Source of the DNA: Stramonita haemastoma
Lineage: Eukaryota; Mollusca; Gastropoda; Neogastropoda; Muricidae
Reading direction: 5' to 3'
Length of the DNA: 20,000 nucleotides
NCBI GenBank assembly: GCA_030674155.1
Contig: CM060344.1
Location: 33,490,760 to 33,510,759 of the forward strand
In this document: positions 16,756 through 19,625 of the stretch, in pieces
Numbering within the stretch: position 1 is the first letter of the stretch
How the letters are laid out: the number at the start of each line of letters is the position of its first letter
Position numbers and translations under genes: made by a program
The notes under the pieces: generated by a model
Database searches by the model: none
What the model saw: the letters and a program-made list of their open reading frames with translations, nothing else
Told to the model about the DNA's origin: nothing

Positions 16756-18431
16756 CCACACACACACACACACACAGGTAACTGACCACACTGGTGGTTC
16801 CGTCCCCCACTTCCTGGTCCTGCAGGTCGGCCAGTTCCACCAGCACCTTGGCAGAGGGGTGCTCCACCTCCAGCAGCTTCAGAATGGTCGCCCCATCATT
16901 TGTTATCGTCACGTCCTGTCGCGTCATCACCACAAGTTTTCACCATTGTAATTTTTTATATATGTGACGCTCCACCACAAAAAGAATCGCATTGCATCAG
17001 AGATCAAATTTTAGTTTATTGGCATATTAATTTGCAATATGGCCACGTTCCCATGGCTCCTGCGACGTCACTGAAACCATTTGTATCGTCATTGCCTTTC
17101 CAATGGATCATTCCAGTGGTGTGGAGAGGGGGGGTCTGCTGCATGGGTAACAGCATGCCCTCCATACTTACCTACCCCGGCTTTGCGCTCTAAAGACTAA
17201 AGCGCAACTCCATAGTCTTCCGAGACTGATGGGTGCCTACTACTACTACTACTACTATTAATTTGCAATAAAACTGCTATAATACAATACAAAAAAACAG
17301 ATTGAAAATCGAACAATTCTATCAAAAGTTAACTACAAATTGAAATGATTGACTACAGGAAATGACAAAATGAGAAATTGGCAAGTTTTGCATCCTAATA
17401 GGTGGTCAGAGTAGAGGGCTTGGCTGTTTCCGAAACACATTTAAAGACAAAAGCCAAAGGAAACACAATTATGACTTAATATTTCACTGGTAGGTAGCTA
17501 TAGTTTTATAATCCATCAAAATCTCAGAATCGACAACCTCACCCCCCATCTGTCTAAAATGGCTCCTAGTGGAAAAGTGGGTTATATGCTAAGCGACTCA
17601 TTTCGTGGTGAAGCGTCACATATATATATAGTCACAGCCATCAGTACTGCTTTTCCCACACACACTACAAAATATCAGTGCACAAGGTAAAAAAATTTTT
17701 TTTTAAAAAGGGTAAAGGTATCCAATAACCTATGTGGTTGTAGGGGAGCGAGGCATCAGAGACCTCAGCTTCTCTAGGGGCCAGCATATTGAGGGAGGTG
17801 CCCATCTCCTCTCCCTCGCTGCTTTACCTTCCCTGACCCTAAAGAGGGCAGGTACCTGTTCACAGCTGGGTGAACTGGGGGGACTGTACTGAAGCCAAGA
17901 CATGCAAATGGTCACCCATCCAACTGGTAACCACCACTGGTTATAATATGGCTATACCCCATTTCGTTACTCTACGGGGGAAAAACGTGAACAGAACGTG
18001 TATTCTCATAGCTTTATCTTTGGTTGCAATTGTATCTTATTACGAACACCCGCAGTGTCATAAGTCCATCATCTGTTTCAGTGTTCATATTGTATACACT
18101 TCAAGTATGCAACGTTTCCAATTTGTTGAGAGGGCTATAAAAGTATTTTTTTTATAGTTTCTTAAATAAGCTTATCTTCGCCTTTCTTTCTTTTTTAAAT
18201 CAGTACTGCTTTCCTTTGGGTACAGTGAGCTCATACGTATGACATGCATGGCTTTCATAGTTTATTTGTGTTTTGGAAAAAACAGGGGAAAATGTACTGC
18301 ACATTTTCTTCCCATTCTTTCCCAAGCTGAGACACCCTGACTCACCCCAATGTCATCCACCAACATTTTGTCCAGGCCCACTGGCCCAAGACTGCTCTTC
18401 ACAATGTTGGCTATGGAACATGCTGCCAGTA
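1444..18431 (-). CDS. TCP1: T-complex protein 1 subunit alpha (CCT1), spliced gene lacking its first exon
   Basis: CCT alpha is one of eight paralogous subunits of the cytosolic double-ring chaperonin that folds actin, tubulin and many WD-repeat proteins using ATP. Eleven minus-strand exons join in frame to 531 residues. All three TCP-1 family signatures are present: the [11 protein letters not shown] region, the ITNDGATIL region and [10 protein letters not shown]. So are the later GGGAVE nucleotide-binding loop and the HDAL aspartate that corresponds to the catalytic Asp of group II chaperonins. The sequence aligns almost without gaps to animal CCT1 (about 550 residues), and subunit-specific stretches such as [18 protein letters not shown] and [15 protein letters not shown] favour alpha over the other seven. 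Exon borders: 18431-18346, 16915-16787, 16185-16088, 15253-15143, 12902-12721, 11992-11866, 9585-9410, 7451-7328, 5796-5604, 3564-3401, 1648-1444. Roughly 20 N-terminal residues are missing. No frameshift or internal stop was found, so it looks functional. Confidence 0.97.
1753..2054 (+). mobile_element. tRNA-derived SINE, family A, near full length
   Basis: The head resembles a tRNA with internal pol III promoter boxes: an A-box-like tagtctagtgg near 1767 and a B-box-like ggttccatcc at 1811-1820. The body then runs through a GCACTTTACGGC stretch and ends near GCTCGGGACAGACTT. Two inverted relatives occur at 9646-9927 and 12483-12633. It sits in intron 11, opposite to the gene. Confidence 0.85.
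2057..2150 (-). mobile_element. Fragment of SINE family F
   Basis: On the minus strand this matches the 3' half of the element at 8135-8520: a GCGC..CTCCCCAGGGAGAG stretch followed by TTCACGCAGAGAAATCTG. It abuts a C-run (2155-2171). Confidence 0.65.
2172..2345 (-). mobile_element. Partial family B SINE, central domain
   Basis: On the minus strand it contains the domain shared by many elements in this window: GACTATAAACCGAGGCCCC, GCACACGTTAAAACCCTGTTCC and AGGCCATCGTGTGCC. It lacks the tRNA-like head and the usual tail. Confidence 0.7.
2350..2645 (-). mobile_element. SINE family C with tRNA-like head and 5S rRNA-like stretch
   Basis: Read on the minus strand, the element starts with a tRNA A-box-like tagctcagtgg. 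It continues into GTTAAGCAGTGTCGAGCGTGG and a GCATGGGTGACC stretch at 2555-2597, which resembles the internal promoter region (A box to C box) of animal 5S rRNA. It ends near GGTTATGGGACACC. Other copies are at 13339-13402 (truncated), 15749-16036 and 17712-17935 (truncated). It lies in intron 11. Confidence 0.75.
2630..2715 (-). mobile_element. SINE/LINE 3' tail fragment
   Basis: The minus strand carries CAAGCGCTTTGATTTGTTGG followed by a degenerate TACAAGATTCAGTGCTAT. The same tail type (AAGCGCTTTGA ... TATAGCGCTATATAAAT then ATT repeats) occurs near 1713-1750, 5995-6070, 10915-10980 and 11067-11115. A tail like this is probably the priming site of a partner retrotransposon. Confidence 0.5.
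2790..2935. repeat. AC-rich microsatellite in intron 11
   Basis: About 145 bp of imperfect (AC)n with ACACAACA and CACCACAC interruptions. On the transcript strand it is GT-rich. Confidence 0.9.
2945..3375. repeat. Diverged direct duplication with C-runs flanking a family G fragment
   Basis: Two related blocks, about 2945-3062 and 3262-3375, share the order GTTCA-CACATTC-TTTT, an AGGTA(A/G)G motif, a run of C, then TCCAAATCAGA and further C-runs. Between them (3095-3260) is a stretch with CACTTTCAGCTCCTCTCAGC that matches, inverted, sequence near 10262 and 15098. The second block ends just before the exon 11 donor. Confidence 0.6.
3401..3564 (-). CDS. TCP1: TCP1 exon 11 (equatorial domain)
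   Basis: 164 nt: 54 codons from [10 protein letters not shown] to PEHSELR plus TG of a Trp codon. Phase 0 start after gttgacccacag; the donor is GTCAGC. The stretch [21 protein letters not shown] is a hallmark of CCT alpha in the C-terminal half of the equatorial domain. A degenerate array of short ATCAC/ACGTC-type units lies about 20 bp upstream of the acceptor in the transcript. Confidence 0.96.
3583..3770. repeat. Short-unit array beside the exon 11 acceptor
   Basis: A degenerate array built from CATCAC, CATTAC, GTCACGTCAC and TTTGCATCAC units of about 5 to 10 bp. It begins about 20 bp from the exon 11 acceptor. Many units contain ACGTCA. Confidence 0.85.
3775..4010 (-). mobile_element. 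Family D repeat
   Basis: Shares CTCTAGAGCGCAAAGC, CTGTTACCCATGCAGCAGAC, a TCCATTGGAAAGGCAATG stretch and CCAGAACGTTGCCAT with 6803-7050 and, inverted, with the complete copy at 17040-17255. Here it runs directly into a family B central domain (4003-4185). Confidence 0.7.
4003..4185 (-). mobile_element. Partial family B SINE fused to a family D repeat
   Basis: The same central domain as in other B copies: an ATGGCCTGCTCTTCC stretch, AACATGTGCACAATATGTTC and CGGTTTATAGTCTCATCC. The D-B junction (near GGGATGGTGTCTAAAC) is the same as at 7040-7300, so the composite may itself be a mobile unit. Confidence 0.65.
4323..4432 (-). mobile_element. SINE family E head fragment
   Basis: On the minus strand it begins GGAAGGTGGCAGGATGGTTAAGACG and contains GGGTTCAGTTCC, which together resemble tRNA A and B boxes. 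The better copy is at 12166-12380. Confidence 0.6.
4600..4820. mobile_element. Dispersed repeat family G copy
   Basis: Contains CTGAAGTCAGAGTATGGCTG, CTATATGGCGAGGTACTT, AATCTCACAGTG and AGAGTGTTAAGCTGGGGAA. The same order occurs at 9930-10108. Its last part also appears inside the repeat units that follow at 4858-5511. Confidence 0.6.
4850..5603 (-). repeat. Array of six partial exon 10 copies with splice donors in intron 10
   Basis: Six units downstream of exon 10 in the transcript each end with a copy of its last 40 to 75 bases and its donor. Exon-like ends lie at 5437, 5308, 5203, 5103, 5003 and 4858; spacing from the real end at 5604 is 167, 129, 105, 100, 100 and 145 bp. Five of the six keep GTGAGT; the one at 5003 reads GTGAAT. 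Units 5437 and 4858 retain the GGGAVE coding stretch (4858 has a frameshift after it), 5308 lacks GGG, and the middle three keep only [16 protein letters not shown] sequence. Between them lie CAA/TTG-rich tracts. These are not normal exons of the gene but may affect its splicing. Confidence 0.93.
5437..5511 (-). other. Possible 75-nt in-frame cryptic exon copied from exon 10
   Basis: On the minus strand a TTG/TCG-rich tract and gcgttccccag precede 75 bases that end at GTGAGTTA. Taken as an exon this is 25 codons, phase 0 at both ends. It reads LNTVV, then the [16 protein letters not shown] loop, then ATSL. It would fit between exons 10 and 11 without breaking the frame. No evidence of use is available, and insertion there would duplicate the nucleotide loop, so it may be silent. 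Confidence 0.45.
5604..5796 (-). CDS. TCP1: TCP1 exon 10 (catalytic Asp and GGG loop)
   Basis: 193 nt: A completing Gly, then 64 codons from [10 protein letters not shown] to ENFATSL, ending in phase 0 before GTGAGTGG. The acceptor is cgctcaacag. It contains [15 protein letters not shown], the HDAL Asp equivalent to the ATP-hydrolysing aspartate of chaperonins, and the [16 protein letters not shown] nucleotide-binding loop. The residue before GGG is Val; Pro is usual in vertebrate CCT1. The last 40 to 75 bases with the donor are repeated six more times downstream in intron 10. Confidence 0.96.
5875..5966 (-). mobile_element. Family B SINE 3' fragment
   Basis: Reads TTCTTTTATATCGAGGATAATGGAATAAGCACTC on the plus strand up to the ATGCAGTTTTGTAAATGTC stretch, the 3' end of family B in minus orientation. 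It is followed by a tail fragment (5995-6070). Confidence 0.7.
6128..6473 (-). mobile_element. Family B SINE, near full length
   Basis: On the minus strand it has a tRNA-like head (ATAGCCTTGTTGG..., GGGTTCGAATCCC), a GGGGATATTTTTCCCC stem, the ACTCCACTC segment, the shared central domain and a TTATCCTAGAAATAAAAG end. A CT run (6168-6182) is inserted near the 3' end. It lies in intron 9. Confidence 0.8.
6803..7300 (-). mobile_element. Family D repeat joined to family B central domain
   Basis: 6803-7050 matches family D, including a C-run at 6903-6916. 7040-7300 matches the B central domain, interrupted near 7155-7215 by a TTTTGG/TTTTAA-rich stretch. The junction is the same as at 3775-4185. 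Confidence 0.7.
7328..7451 (-). CDS. TCP1: TCP1 exon 9 (apical to intermediate domain)
   Basis: 124 nt: CC completing Ala, 40 codons from [10 protein letters not shown] to ELILIK, then GG of a Gly codon. The donor is GTGAGT. The acceptor is ctttctacag at 7452-7461. A near-identical acceptor plus the first bases of the exon lies 45 bp upstream in the transcript (7479-7513), so the start chosen here is the downstream one, which gives the normal CCT1 length. The block [19 protein letters not shown] is strongly conserved and returns the chain from apical to intermediate domain. Confidence 0.94.
7434..7515 (-). repeat. Two-copy 45-bp tandem duplication of the exon 9 acceptor
   Basis: AAGGTCATCAGGAAAGTGGC and TGTAGAAA followed by AAACAG occur twice, 45 bp apart. 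On the transcript strand each copy is a pyrimidine tract, TTTCTACAG and the first bases of exon 9. Use of the upstream acceptor (exon start 7496 instead of 7451) would add 15 codons in frame with no stop. Confidence 0.9.
7555..7690. mobile_element. Dispersed repeat related to family G
   Basis: Shares GAATGAGGCTACCTTCATGG, AAAATCTCACC and CCTTGGAG...CTAGCTGA with 8695-8815 and, inverted, with 14467-14542. Boundaries are unclear. Confidence 0.5.
7800..7935. repeat. AGTCA duplet region and CA/CG microsatellite
   Basis: AAAGTCAAGTCAAGTCAAAATTTTATTTTCA resembles common 3' ends of mollusc repeats; it is followed by alternating CA and CGCG (7897-7935). Nothing coding is seen between 7700 and 8130. 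Confidence 0.5.
8135..8520 (+). mobile_element. SINE family F, near full length
   Basis: A tRNA-like head (ATTGGTGGTCTGGAGGTAACGCG, then GTAGTTCGATCCCCG) is followed by a C-run at 8237-8250, a TAAAAGAACCCAGGGCAAC stretch, CACTCTCCCCAGGGAGAGCAGC and a TTTCACACAGACAAATCTG stretch. It ends AAGTGCTATAAAAATG. The fragment at 2057-2150 belongs to the same family. It lies in intron 8, opposite to the gene. Confidence 0.75.
8695..8815. mobile_element. Dispersed repeat related to family G
   Basis: Contains GAATGTGGCTACCTTCATGG, AAAATCTCACC and a GAACCTTGGAGCTAA...TAGCTGA end, as at 7555-7690 and, inverted, at 14467-14542. Confidence 0.55.
8866..9190 (-). mobile_element. Family B SINE, near full length
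   Basis: On the minus strand: a TAGCCTAGTGATTAGAACATT A-box-like head, GGGTTCGAATCCCG B box, the AGAGGATTTTTCCCC segment, the ACTCCACTC segment, the central domain and an ATTATCCTCCATATAAAAG end. A facing 3' fragment of the same family follows at 9225-9297. Confidence 0.85.
9225..9297 (+). mobile_element. Family B SINE 3' fragment, inverted relative to its neighbour
   Basis: Plus strand contains CACAGGGACTGGATG, AAAAAAGCAC and ATTATCCTCGATATAAAAG. An A-run of about 19 bp follows (9306-9325). Together with 8866-9190 it could form a hairpin in RNA. Confidence 0.7.
9410..9585 (-). CDS. TCP1: TCP1 exon 8 (apical domain)
   Basis: 176 nt: G completing Arg, 58 codons from [10 protein letters not shown] to KRIAKATG, then G of an Ala codon. 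The acceptor is ctggttgacag and the donor GTAATG. It contains the highly conserved [27 protein letters not shown] block of the apical domain, near the substrate-binding helices and the built-in lid that replaces GroES in group II chaperonins. Confidence 0.96.
9646..9927 (-). mobile_element. Family A SINE with perfect 16-bp target-site duplication
   Basis: A complete family A copy in gene orientation: minus-strand head GCCGCCGCTGTAGTCTAGTGG, B box GGTTCGATCCC, end GGACAGACTTAA. It is flanked by ctgaagtcaagagtat at 9630-9645 and 9928-9943, an exact direct repeat typical of LINE-machinery insertion. Removing it restores a continuous family G sequence, so it inserted into an older repeat. Confidence 0.92.
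9930..10310. mobile_element. Family G repeat region
   Basis: 9930-10108 matches 4600-4820. 10108-10310 matches 14945-15128: AATCCAACATC, GAGTGCTAAATT, CCTTTTACCTA, GCTATAAA(C/T)AGCAC, GGGATGGGA and AGAGCTGAAAGTGG-type segments. It may be two adjacent families or one larger element. Confidence 0.55.
10370..10444. repeat. (GT)n microsatellite, about 37 units
   Basis: An uninterrupted GT run in intron 7. With the similar run at 10792-10852 it flanks a family B SINE. Confidence 0.95.
10481..10760 (-). mobile_element. Family B SINE, truncated at its head
   Basis: Has the GGATAATGGGATAAG end, the central domain, the GAGTGGAGTCAGCACTG segment and a B-box remnant at 10751-10760, where it stops. tcatagatggggttatttat occurs just before the left GT run (10341-10360) and just after the element (10761-10780). 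Confidence 0.75.
10792..10852. repeat. (GT)n microsatellite, about 30 units
   Basis: An uninterrupted GT run directly after a TTATTTATTTATTC stretch. Confidence 0.95.
10905..11115 (-). mobile_element. SINE 3' tail and family B fragment
   Basis: GCAAGCGCTTTGA...TATAGCGCTATATAAATTCC with ATTATTAATATT, then a partial family B end (10982-11060: GGGATAAGCACTC, TTACATCCAATCCC), then a second degenerate tail (11067-11115). Confidence 0.55.
11229..11865 (-). repeat. 20- to 23-bp minisatellite abutting the exon 7 donor
   Basis: About 29 tandem units. The left third has units near 20 bp (GTGATACTGAAAGAATCGCA on the plus strand); the rest are 23 bp (CCTAAAAGAACCGCAGCGTG then ACA). On the transcript strand a unit reads GGTGTCACGCTG(C/T)GG and then TTCTTTTA, so each unit carries a TTCTTTTAG/GTG block resembling an acceptor. 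The array starts at the exon 7 donor itself. Confidence 0.93.
11866..11992 (-). CDS. TCP1: TCP1 exon 7 (apical domain)
   Basis: 127 nt: CC completing Ala, 41 codons from [10 protein letters not shown] to LDGVRQ, then AG of an Arg codon. The acceptor is gtccgcag and the donor GTGGTG. The segment [15 protein letters not shown] matches the apical domain of CCT1. The donor is unusual because the intron starts straight into a long 23-bp minisatellite; the first intron bases (GTGTGTCATTCTGTGA) look like a degenerate first unit of that array. Confidence 0.95.
12166..12380 (+). mobile_element. SINE family E with a family B-type central domain
   Basis: The head GGAAGGTGGCAGGATGGTTAAGACG and GGGTTTGATTCCC resemble tRNA A and B boxes. 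After a CAGTTTGACAGGGAAAAAA stretch it runs into the central domain also seen in families B and D (TTTAAACTGAAGCCCCGTGTGCG, AATCTTGCACACACGTTAAA). It ends in a GTGCGTGCGTGTGT tract. Confidence 0.7.
12483..12633 (-). mobile_element. Family A SINE, 5'-truncated
   Basis: Matches the 3' half of family A (AAAGTCTGTACCGAGCCTAAGG through GGTTGGTACCCC on the plus strand) and lacks the tRNA-like head. It is followed by an A-run. It lies in intron 6. Confidence 0.85.
12721..12902 (-). CDS. TCP1: TCP1 exon 6 (intermediate to apical domain)
   Basis: 182 nt: G completing Pro, 60 codons from [10 protein letters not shown] to [10 protein letters not shown], then G of an Ala codon completed in exon 7. The donor is GTGGGT. 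The acceptor is gagcgctcag, with little pyrimidine tract but a CCTTAAC stretch just upstream that could serve as branch site. The segment [16 protein letters not shown] is diagnostic for CCT alpha and starts the substrate-binding apical domain. Within the segment, KGG in the [12 protein letters not shown] loop is a lineage-variable region. Confidence 0.95.
12990..13331 (-). mobile_element. Family B SINE, full length
   Basis: The best-preserved B copy. The minus strand starts AGGGGACAGGATAGCCTAGTGG, then GGTTCGATTCCTGTTC, a GAGATTTTTCTCC stem, the ACTCCACTCTCCCCCAAAG segment, the GAGGCCCCGTGTGTG central domain, and ends ATTATCCTGGATGTAAAAG. It sits between exon 6 and the AT-rich minisatellite in intron 5. 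Confidence 0.9.
13339..13402 (-). mobile_element. Family C SINE, truncated
   Basis: Only the 3' end remains (GATGTCCCATAAC...GAGACCTCAGCTTCTCTA on the plus strand). It breaks off exactly where the AT-rich minisatellite begins. Confidence 0.75.
13403..14455. repeat. AT-rich minisatellite, unit about 33 bp, about 30 copies
   Basis: The plus-strand unit is close to TTTCTTTTCTTAGCAATAG then AAAATTTTATCTTA, with variable spacing. Each unit contains the palindrome AAAATTTT and a plus-strand TTTCTTTTCTTAG block. It is entirely within intron 5; no coding capacity. Confidence 0.93.
14467..14542. mobile_element. Family G-type repeat interrupted by a MITE
   Basis: GGCTAGAAGAGCTCCAAGGTTCACCAATGG matches, inverted, the 3' part of 8695-8815. 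Its continuation (GGTAGCC...) is found at 14884 beyond the MITE. Confidence 0.5.
14543..14883. mobile_element. piggyBac-type MITE with TTAA ends and duplicated 3' end
   Basis: The left end TTAACCCTCT (14543-14552) is an inverted match of AGAGGGTTAA (14803-14812). The last 73 bp are repeated once more (14746-14818 and 14819-14883), the second copy ending AGAGGGTTAC. TTAA targets and CCCT-type inverted ends are typical of piggyBac elements. No transposase is encoded, so it would be non-autonomous. The family assignment is inference. Confidence 0.65.
14945..15128. mobile_element. Dispersed repeat next to exon 5
   Basis: Matches 10108-10310: AATCCAACATCACTCAAGTAAGG, GAGTGCTAAATTCAG, TCCTGCTATAAATAGCACC, a GGGATGGGATGGGATAATTAGCCG stretch and GAGAGCTGAAAGTGGGGG. 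It ends about 14 bp from the exon 5 donor. Confidence 0.6.
15143..15253 (-). CDS. TCP1: TCP1 exon 5 (equatorial to intermediate domain)
   Basis: 111 nt: one base completing Lys, then 36 codons from [10 protein letters not shown] to SKIIG, then CC of a Pro codon completed in exon 6. The acceptor is tgtggttgcag. The donor is GTATCC, a weak match to the consensus, but it is the only site that joins exon 6 in frame to give IIGP-DSDMF, the pattern expected in CCT1 (IIG then a residue and D-x-D-F-F in relatives). The conserved TSMSSKI stretch leads into the intermediate domain hinge. Confidence 0.93.
15329..15390. repeat. CA microsatellite
   Basis: Imperfect (CA)n with CGCA, CTCA and AGAGGAATA interruptions in intron 4, directly upstream of a family B copy. 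Confidence 0.8.
15391..15668 (+). mobile_element. Family B SINE lacking the A-box part of its head
   Basis: Starts at a B box (CCGGATTCGAATCCCGTTC), then the CCACTCTCCCC segment, the central domain, GGGACAGATGACAAAATTG and the 3' end. It is followed by an A-rich tract (15670-15745). Confidence 0.8.
15749..16036 (-). mobile_element. SINE family C with 5S rRNA-like stretch, full length
   Basis: On the minus strand: ACGGGACGGGATAGCTCAGTGG, a link (TCTGAGCTCTTGCTTTCCCCC), then TTAAGCAGCATCGAGCGTGG and a GTGGATGGGTGACC stretch (5S-like, about 15941-15985), then the family body ending GGTTATGGGACACC. It lies in intron 4. Confidence 0.8.
16088..16185 (-). CDS. TCP1: TCP1 exon 4 (equatorial domain)
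   Basis: 98 nt encoding [10 protein letters not shown] through SGYRLAC plus two bases (AA) of a Lys codon completed in exon 5. Its acceptor is gacgtgcag and its donor GTCAGT. In CCT1 proteins this follows GDGTTSV directly and forms helices of the equatorial domain. The join [10 protein letters not shown] matches the family. The Cys in LVKCKIH replaces the Gln or Lys more usual there. Confidence 0.95.
16490..16778 (-). repeat. AC/AGAC microsatellite containing a partial copy of exon 3
   Basis: AC- and AGAC-type repeats (16490-16606 and 16670-16778) enclose 16607-16669, a copy of the 3' end of exon 3 with its donor. The copy matches the real exon end at 16775-16836 almost base for base, and its edges fall in microsatellite. 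On the transcript strand the frame is open throughout. Confidence 0.92.
16787..16915 (-). CDS. TCP1: TCP1 exon 3 (ATP-binding GDGTT motif)
   Basis: 129 nt, 43 codons, phase 0 at both ends. It starts [10 protein letters not shown] after the acceptor cgcgacag and ends GDGTTSV before the donor GTCAGT. It carries the second and third TCP-1 signatures: ITNDGATIL and [10 protein letters not shown]. The GDGTT loop contacts the phosphates of ATP in the equatorial domain. The pyrimidine tract before the acceptor is weak. The donor has C rather than A or G at position +3. On the transcript strand the frame stays open past the donor, through the AC/GT microsatellite and into a partial copy of the exon at 16619-16669. 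Confidence 0.96.
17040..17255 (+). mobile_element. Family D retroelement with 15-bp target-site duplication and TAC tail
   Basis: Flanked by tattaatttgcaata at 17025-17039 and 17256-17270, an exact direct repeat. The element ends GATGGGTGCC followed by about six TAC units, a simple-repeat tail of the kind left by LINE-mediated retrotransposition. It is shorter at the 5' side than 6803-7050, so it is likely 5'-truncated. It lies in intron 2. Confidence 0.88.
17271..17711. other. Intron 2 sequence without recognised features
   Basis: AT-rich, no coding potential and no match to the other repeats noticed, apart from a short TA run near 17620 and A/T runs at 17688-17707. Confidence 0.5.
17712..17935 (-). 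mobile_element. SINE family C, truncated within the 5S-like stretch
   Basis: Shares the family C body (GAGCGAGGCATCAGAGACCTC, CCTTCCCTGACCCTAAAGAGG, GACTGTACTGAAGCCAAG) and stops at GGTCACCCATCC...GGTAACCACC, losing the tRNA-like head. Confidence 0.8.
17936..18345. other. Intron 2 sequence next to exon 2, no feature recognised
   Basis: Mixed AT-rich sequence with no coding match. The part nearest exon 2 (18304-18345) was the template for the copy at 18680-18736. Confidence 0.4.
18346..18431 (-). CDS. TCP1: TCP1 exon 2 (equatorial domain, first TCP-1 signature)
   Basis: This 86-nt exon begins after the acceptor tgtgttgcag with TA, the last two bases of a codon whose first base is in an unseen exon (probably GTA, Val). 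It then encodes 28 residues from [10 protein letters not shown] to MLVDDIG and ends in phase 0 at GGG before the donor GTGAGT. It contains the first chaperonin signature ([11 protein letters not shown]), part of the ATP-binding equatorial domain. Animal CCT1 normally has about 21 residues before this point. I looked for them between 18432 and 20000 on this strand and found no convincing candidate, so exon 1 is probably outside the window. A damaged copy of its 3' edge lies about 375 bp upstream in the transcript, at 18680-18736. Confidence 0.95.
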
Positions 18432-18588
18432 CTGCAACACACACAGAGAAAATACACATAAACAACCACCACCACCACATGTATGTATCACACACACACT
18501 CACACGAGACCAATAGTACACGTAAAAACACACTCCTTCAGTAGATCATAACACCTACTGACTTAGGTACACACACATCTCAAAGGGG

Positions 18589-18970
18589 ACGGGATGGCCT
18601 AGTGGTCAGAACATTGCACTCTCAATTTGATGACCTAGGTTCGATTCCCAGTCAAGGGGATTTTCCCCCTGGAGTTAACCATTTTCTTCCCATTCTGAGA
18701 CTCACCCAAATGTCATCCACCAACATTTTGTCCAGGCTGACTCCACTCTTCCCAATAGTCTGGATGAGTCCTATAAGTATAAACTGAGGCCCCATATCTG
18801 AACGCACGCAGAAAATCTTGCGCACATGTTAAATCCTGTTCCGCTTTTCGTAAGAGTAGGCCATTGTGTGTGAGTGGGAACAGATGACAAGATTTACAAA
18901 ACTACATACACAAAGGGACTGGATGTAAAAAAGCACATGAGTGCTTATTCCATTGTCCTCGTTGTAAAAA
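18589..18970 (+). mobile_element. TCP1: Family B SINE carrying a fragment of TCP1 exon 2
   Basis: A full family B copy: GGGACGGGATGGCCTAGTGG head, GGTTCGATTCCC B box, a GGGGATTTTCCCCC stem, the central domain, end near 18961-18970. Where other copies have GTTAAC-ATCAGTG-CTGACTCC, this one has 57 bp (18680-18736) matching the end of exon 2, its donor and the start of intron 2. The fragment is in gene orientation on the minus strand. It lies in intron 1. Confidence 0.88.
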
Positions 18971-19365
18971 AAAGAAAAAAAGAAAAGAAAATAGGTTAAA
19001 ATTGTGCTTAAAATCATGAATACAGATCTGTAAATCTATACTAGGATAGTCTACTTGTAAGGCAGATAGAACAAGGAGTTGGTATTGAGAGCTTGTTCAG
19101 TTGATGCTTGCCTTGATGAGGGTGAGGACTGTACTGTGGATATTATTCGCCAATTAGCTGCTTGTATAATTAGTTAGAACAGAGGGTCTTTGTCTTGGCC
19201 AAAGCAACATGAAAATCTAAAGCCACACACAGTATGTCAGTAGTCACTGAATCACTGAATGAGTGACACTACTTAATTAATCACAACATGTAAACATGTA
19301 TTCTATACTTCTAGCACACCAACAAGCAACACTGAAGCTTGATGTTGATCATAACATCTCTAAGC

Positions 19366-19367
<2 letters not shown>
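18971..19367. other. Intron 1 sequence without recognised features
   Basis: No coding match, no clear repeat family. I see no TCP1 first exon here. Confidence 0.4.
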
Positions 19368-19448
<81 letters not shown>

Positions 19449-19450
19449 AC
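19368..19450. repeat. (GT)n microsatellite with GC/AC edge
   Basis: About 34 GT units followed by GCGCGCGCGCACAC, a purine-pyrimidine alternation able to adopt left-handed DNA. Confidence 0.95.
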
Positions 19451-19485
19451 GGGGGCATTTAAAAAAAAACTTTATTCCTTTAATT

Positions 19486-19502
19486 AAAAGATAATGGATA
19501 AG

Positions 19503-19539
<37 letters not shown>

Positions 19540-19625
19540 TATCCAGGTCTCCATGTTCATGTAGTTTTGTTAATTTCCTCATCCGTTTCCACTGCCACAC
19601 AATGGACTACTCTTCTGAAAGTCGT
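19486..19625 (-). mobile_element. Diverged family B SINE fragment with long T-run
   Basis: AAAAGATAATGGATAAGCAG, a T-run of about 30 (19507-19536), then ATCCAGGTCTCC, ATGTAGTTTTGTTAATTTC and CACACAATGGACTACTCTTC match the 3' part of family B. It is older than the other copies. Confidence 0.65.

Noticed and set aside
16475..16933. Long open frame covering exon 3 and the microsatellite as one protein
   Set aside because: The Val-Cys and Ser-Val repeats are translated GT microsatellite. Only the exon 3 part is CCT1; the rest is intron unless the second donor is used.
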